Of a stretch of 64,000 nucleotides of DNA, positions 60,591 to 64,000 are shown piece after piece. Below the pieces are notes generated by a model that saw only the letters and a program-made list of their open reading frames with translations, was not told the origin of the DNA and searched no databases. Source of the DNA: Dehalococcoidia bacterium. Lineage in GTDB: Bacteria; Chloroflexota; Dehalococcoidia; UBA3495. The number at the start of each line of letters is the position of its first letter. The first letter of the stretch is position 1. The position numbers were made by a program, and so were the translations under genes. The stretch covers positions 1 to 64,000 of the forward strand of contig JASMCQ010000022.1 in assembly GCA_030753265.1 (NCBI GenBank), read 5' to 3'.

Positions 60591-62801
60591 GTGAGCCGGT
60601 TGCTTCGCATCTACAACACCCTGACCAAACAGGTCGAAGAGGTCCGGTCGATTGAACCGGGCCTTGTCCGCATGTACACCTGCGGTCCGACCGTCTACCG
60701 TGACGCTCACATCGGCAACCTTCGCACCTACATGATGGCTGACTGGGTCCGCCGCGTCATCGAGGCCGGGGGCCGGGAAGTGTTCCACATCAAGAACATT
60801 ACCGACGTGGGCCACATGCGTCAGGAGTTGGTGGAGACAGGCGGCGACAAGATGATCTTGGCCGCCCTGAGCGAAGGCAAGACGGTTCAGGACATAGCTC
60901 AGTTCTACGCCGGCCGCTTCTTCCGCGACGAGGCCCGGATCAACATCCTCCCCGCCCACGTATTCCCCTGGGCGACCCAGCACATCCCGGAGATGGTGTC
61001 CATCGTGGGCCGGCTCCTGGCGAGCGGCCATGCCTACCATGCGGGCGGCAACATCTACTTCGACGTGGGACGTTTCAATGGCTACGGCAAGCTCTCCCGC
61101 AACACTGGGGCCGACCTGTTGGAAGGGGTGAGGGCGGAAGCGGACCCATTGAAACACGACCCCCGGGATTTCACTCTGTGGAAGGCCGCTGAGCCGGGCC
61201 GGGACTTGAAGTGGGCCAGCCCTTGGGGTGAAGGGTTCCCCGGCTGGCACATCGAATGCTCCGCCATGGCTTCCAAGTACCTGGGGGAAACCTTCGACAT
61301 CCACACCGGCGGCGTGGACAACATCTTTCCCCACCACGAAGACGAGATTGCCCAGAGCGAGGCCGCCTTCGGGCGGCAGCACGTGCGATATTGGATCCAC
61401 GCCCAGCACCTCTTGGCCGACGGCGCCAAGATGGCCAAATCCTCGGGCAACGTCTTCTTGCTGGAGGATCTGATAGCCCGCGGTTTCGACCCGCTTGCTT
61501 TCCGCTACCTCTGCATGACCGTCCGCTATCGCCACCGGATGAACTTCACTTTCACCTCTCTCAAGGCCGCCGAAAGAGCCCTCACCAACCTGCGGCACCG
61601 GGTCTGGGTATGGAATGACCTGCCCCCCCTGGCTGAGCTGCCCGCTGAGGCCGGAGAGTGGCGGAGCCGGTTCTGGACCAGGGTGGAAGACGACCTGGAT
61701 CTGCCGGGAGCGTTGGCCCTGACCTGGGACATGATGCGTTCCGGCCTGCCCGATCCAGTCAAACTGGCCTTGCTTCTCGAATTTGACCGCATCTTTTGCC
61801 TGGACCTGGACAAAGTGCCGGCGGCCTATCCGCTTCCCGAGTCGATCTCGGCCGCCGCCGGGAAACGCGCGGCACTCCGAGAGCACGCCGACTATGGCTC
61901 CGCGGACACCGTCCGCACCCAAATGGCCTCCGAGGGTTACTCGGTCGAAGATACCCGGGAAACCGTCCGCATCCGGCCGAAGACGGCAATGGAACGGCAA
62001 CGGGAACGGTGGCAGTCCTTCTCCTCCTCGCGGGAGGTGGAGTCCTTCCTGGGGCGCTCCCCGGAATACGACTTCACCTTCGTTCTCAACGCCTATGGTT
62101 ACCGTGATGACATCGAGCGGTGCGTCCGCAGCATGACCCGGTTCGGCGAAGGCTTCTCCACGGAGATTGTCCTCATCGACAACGGTTCTATTGACGGGAC
62201 CGGTGAATGGCTGGAGGAGTATCAGGCCGGCCGGCCGTCGGTGCGGGTGGTCCATTGCGACCACCCCCTCGGCGACGCCGCCGGCAAGAACATCGGGTTG
62301 AAGCAGAGCCTGGGGGCAAATGTCATCATCCTGGACCCTTCAGCGGAGATCTTGGGCAACATCCTGGGGCCCATCGCACGGCAGCTGGCGGATGGCTCGG
62401 TGGGCATAGTTGGCCCCTACGGGCTGAGCACCAACGATCTGCGGCACTTCCATGAGGATGCGGAGAACGGAGAGGCGGATGCCATGCAGGCCTATTGCAT
62501 GGCGTTCCGGCGGGAGACGGTGAACACCGTCGGGCTGATGCGGGAATGCTTCCGTTTCTATCGCAATCTGGATATCGACTACTGCTTCCAGTTCAAGGAT
62601 AAAGGGTACCGTATCCTCGCCGACAGCACGTTGCCAATGGTCCGCCACGAGCACCGGCAATGGACCGAGCTGGAAGAAAACCAGAGGGACGAGCTGAGCC
62701 GCAAGAATTTCGGACGCTTCCTCAAGCGTTGGGGCAACCGGCCGGACCTCCTCGTCAGCCCCGGCGGCCAAGGCGTGGGCGACACCTTTTCCCATCACTG
62801 A
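60591..62801 (+). CDS. cysS: Cysteinyl-tRNA synthetase fused to a GT2-type glycosyltransferase-like domain
   Basis: Residues 1 to about 460 are a complete CysRS: Cys29 and HIGN at 40-43, HIECSAMASKYLG and FPHHEDEIAQSEA with zinc ligands, KMAKS at 280-284, and a C-terminal helix segment (YGSADTVRTQMASEGYSVED) typical of CysRS ends. A linker of about 30 residues leads to a domain from 493 to 736 with IVLIDNGSIDGTGEW, IILDPSAEI and FRFYRNLDIDYCFQFKDKGY, the layout of GT2 enzymes. The frame is unbroken. The start is a GTG. The metal-binding site of the GT2 part is atypical (DPS), so transferase activity is uncertain. Confidence 0.93.
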   Translation: MSRLLRIYNTLTKQVEEVRSIEPGLVRMYTCGPTVYRDAHIGNLRTYMMADWVRRVIEAGGREVFHIKNITDVGHMRQELVETGGDKMILAALSEGKTVQDIAQFYAGRFFRDEARINILPAHVFPWATQHIPEMVSIVGRLLASGHAYHAGGNIYFDVGRFNGYGKLSRNTGADLLEGVRAEADPLKHDPRDFTLWKAAEPGRDLKWASPWGEGFPGWHIECSAMASKYLGETFDIHTGGVDNIFPHHEDEIAQSEAAFGRQHVRYWIHAQHLLADGAKMAKSSGNVFLLEDLIARGFDPLAFRYLCMTVRYRHRMNFTFTSLKAAERALTNLRHRVWVWNDLPPLAELPAEAGEWRSRFWTRVEDDLDLPGALALTWDMMRSGLPDPVKLALLLEFDRIFCLDLDKVPAAYPLPESISAAAGKRAALREHADYGSADTVRTQMASEGYSVEDTRETVRIRPKTAMERQRERWQSFSSSREVESFLGRSPEYDFTFVLNAYGYRDDIERCVRSMTRFGEGFSTEIVLIDNGSIDGTGEWLEEYQAGRPSVRVVHCDHPLGDAAGKNIGLKQSLGANVIILDPSAEILGNILGPIARQLADGSVGIVGPYGLSTNDLRHFHEDAENGEADAMQAYCMAFRRETVNTVGLMRECFRFYRNLDIDYCFQFKDKGYRILADSTLPMVRHEHRQWTELEENQRDELSRKNFGRFLKRWGNRPDLLVSPGGQGVGDTFSHH

Positions 62802-63169
62802 AGGCGGCTCGGCGACGGATTTTTTCGGCGCCGGGGTAGGGGCCAGGCACAGGAATGTGATCCTCCGGTTATCCGATTTGCCCTCTCCCGCTTCGGCGCC
62901 CAACTGTTTTTACCGGACATAACGAGTTTTCAGTGAATCATCGTTCGGCGAAGTGCCAATATATCCCGCTGAAGAATAGCTCGAATCCCGCACGCCCGGT
63001 GCAGATTGGCGCAACACTGCATATTGCCTTCACAAACTGTTCACGTAGTTTTTACAAAGTGGGGCACCGGCCGGGTCTCTTGACGGGCCTGACCGGGGAT
63101 GCTAGAGTCCAAAAGGCCCGGTCGGTTGCTCTTTTCAGACCGCATCCCCTGACCTGGAGTCCCTACCAG
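62802..63169. other. Intergenic region, 368 bp
   Basis: No gene or clear repeat. The right half (62930-63060) is markedly AT-richer, as in a promoter region, but no pair of boxes at proper spacing stands out. Confidence 0.4.
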
Positions 63170-64000
63170 ATGGAGGAAGCTGCCCAGCGGTTGTTGGCGG
63201 GGGACCAGCGCATCCTCTCCCGGCTGATCTCTCTCCTCGAACGGGGCGATCCGCGAGCCGCCGACGTATTGAAGGCCATAGATTCTCGCACTGGCCGAGC
63301 CTATACCGTCGGCATTACCGGACCGCCCGGCGCCGGAAAGAGCACCATCGTAGACCGGCTTACCGAACTGTTGCGCGGTCAAGGACTGACCGTAGGCATC
63401 GTTGGGGTCGACCCCAGCAGCCCATTTAGTGGCGGCGCCTTGCTCGGAGACCGGGTTCGGATGCAGCGTCACTATCTGGACTCGGGGGTTTTCATCCGTA
63501 GTGTGGCGACTCGCGGACACTCTGGGGGGCTGTCCCGGATCGTCAAAGGCATTGTCCGGCTTCTGGATGCCGCCGGCACGGACATTATCCTGGTGGAAAC
63601 CGTGGGCGTCGGCCAGACCGAATTGGGTATCGTCGGAGTCGCGGATACGATCTTGCTGACCTTGATGCCCGAATCAGGAGACGCCATTCAGGCCCTTAAA
63701 GCGGGAGTCATGGAAGTGGCGGACGTCTTTCTGGTCAACAAGGCGGACCGGGAGGGTGCGGACCATATGGCGGCGGCCATTAATGGGATGGTCCAGATGG
63801 TCGATACCCACTCCGGCTGGACTCCTCCAGTGGTGTTGACCACCGCCCGGTCGGGCCAGGGCATCGAAGAGTTGTGGAACAAGATCCAGGCCCATCGAGA
63901 GGTACTTACGGCTACGTCCGAGTTGGCCAGGCGCCGCGGGGCTCACCGGCGACGGGAATTCCTGGAGACAGTGCAAGAAGAGTTGGAACGGCGGCTTAAG
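63170..64000 (+). CDS. meaB: Methylmalonyl-CoA mutase-associated GTPase MeaB (3' end outside window)
   Basis: A G3E-family GTPase that protects and loads B12-dependent acyl-CoA mutases. The frame is open from the ATG at 63170, with GGAG 11 bases upstream, to the window edge (277 codons). The P-loop GPPGAGKST is at 51-59, then GVDPSSPFSGGALLGDRVRM, VETVGVGQTE and NKAD. Older names ArgK and LAO/AO transport ATPase refer to the same family. Its need for a cobalamin enzyme fits the B12 cluster in this window; the mutase genes probably follow. Confidence 0.93.
   Translation, partial: MEEAAQRLLAGDQRILSRLISLLERGDPRAADVLKAIDSRTGRAYTVGITGPPGAGKSTIVDRLTELLRGQGLTVGIVGVDPSSPFSGGALLGDRVRMQRHYLDSGVFIRSVATRGHSGGLSRIVKGIVRLLDAAGTDIILVETVGVGQTELGIVGVADTILLTLMPESGDAIQALKAGVMEVADVFLVNKADREGADHMAAAINGMVQMVDTHSGWTPPVVLTTARSGQGIEELWNKIQAHREVLTATSELARRRGAHRRREFLETVQEELERRLK

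Noticed and set aside
60564..62264. 566-residue frame on the minus strand antisense to cysS
   Set aside because: The plus-strand CysRS motifs are unmistakable; the antisense frame shows only Gly/Val/His-rich composition.

Overview
The window is a high-GC bacterial chromosome segment with closely spaced genes, frequent GTG and TTG starts and no rRNA or tRNA gene that I could recognise. The gene set (C+ zinc forms of S4 and S14, a riboswitch-driven CbiE/CobN/CbtB/CbtA/ChlID cluster, class III CoA transferases, SDRs, many short palindromic intergenic repeats) fits a Chloroflexota lineage of the Dehalococcoidia/SAR202 kind. That placement is inference from gene content and not a phylogeny.

Layout. 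1-3757 (+): end of ahcY and complete metK (methyl cycle), then an SCP2-domain protein overlapping a ketol-acid-reductoisomerase-like paralog. 4181-5596 (+): phosphohexomutase, ending 5 bp from the end of the ribosomal cluster. 5602-27127 (-): one run of translation genes in str-S10-spc-alpha order, rpsL-rpsG-fusA-rpsJ-rplC-rplD-rplW-rplB-rpsS-rplV-rpsC-rplP-rpmC-rpsQ-rplN-rplX-rplE-rpsZ-rpsH-rplF-rplR-rpsE-rpmD-rplO-secY-adk-map-infA-rpmJ-rpsM-rpsK-rpsD-rpoA-rplQ-truA-rplM-rpsI, with a near-consensus promoter before rpsL and no tuf after fusA. 27350-36529 (+): a promoter, a cobalamin riboswitch and an intrinsic terminator control cbiE, cobN, cbtB, cbtA and a ChlI-ChlD fusion, i.e. cobalt entry and insertion for B12. 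36833-40955: glyS, a MazF/PemK-like toxin with an unfamiliar upstream partner, two small proteins of lower GC, and birA. 41076-43621: three consecutive SDR genes, two near-duplicates and one that has lost the catalytic Tyr and Lys. 43860-51110: a histidine cluster (HisZ-like, long-form HisG, a phospholipase-C-like protein, HisD, HisC, and HisB with an extra N-terminal module). 51459-60297: enoyl-CoA hydratase, a ThDP enzyme, a DUF971 protein, a FAD oxidoreductase, an orphan PD-(D/E)XK protein, a cyclophilin-like protein and a double CoA transferase. 60591-64000: a cysteinyl-tRNA synthetase fused to a GT2 glycosyltransferase-like domain, then the start of a MeaB/ArgK GTPase.

Most unusual items: the CysRS-GT2 fusion, the HisB fusion, a HisZ-like protein beside a long-form HisG that should not need it, the degenerate third SDR, the double CoA transferase whose first half lacks the catalytic Asp, acidic low-complexity tails on several ribosomal proteins and RpoA, an unassigned nested RNA fold after metK, and several families of short inverted repeats that fill the gaps of the right half.
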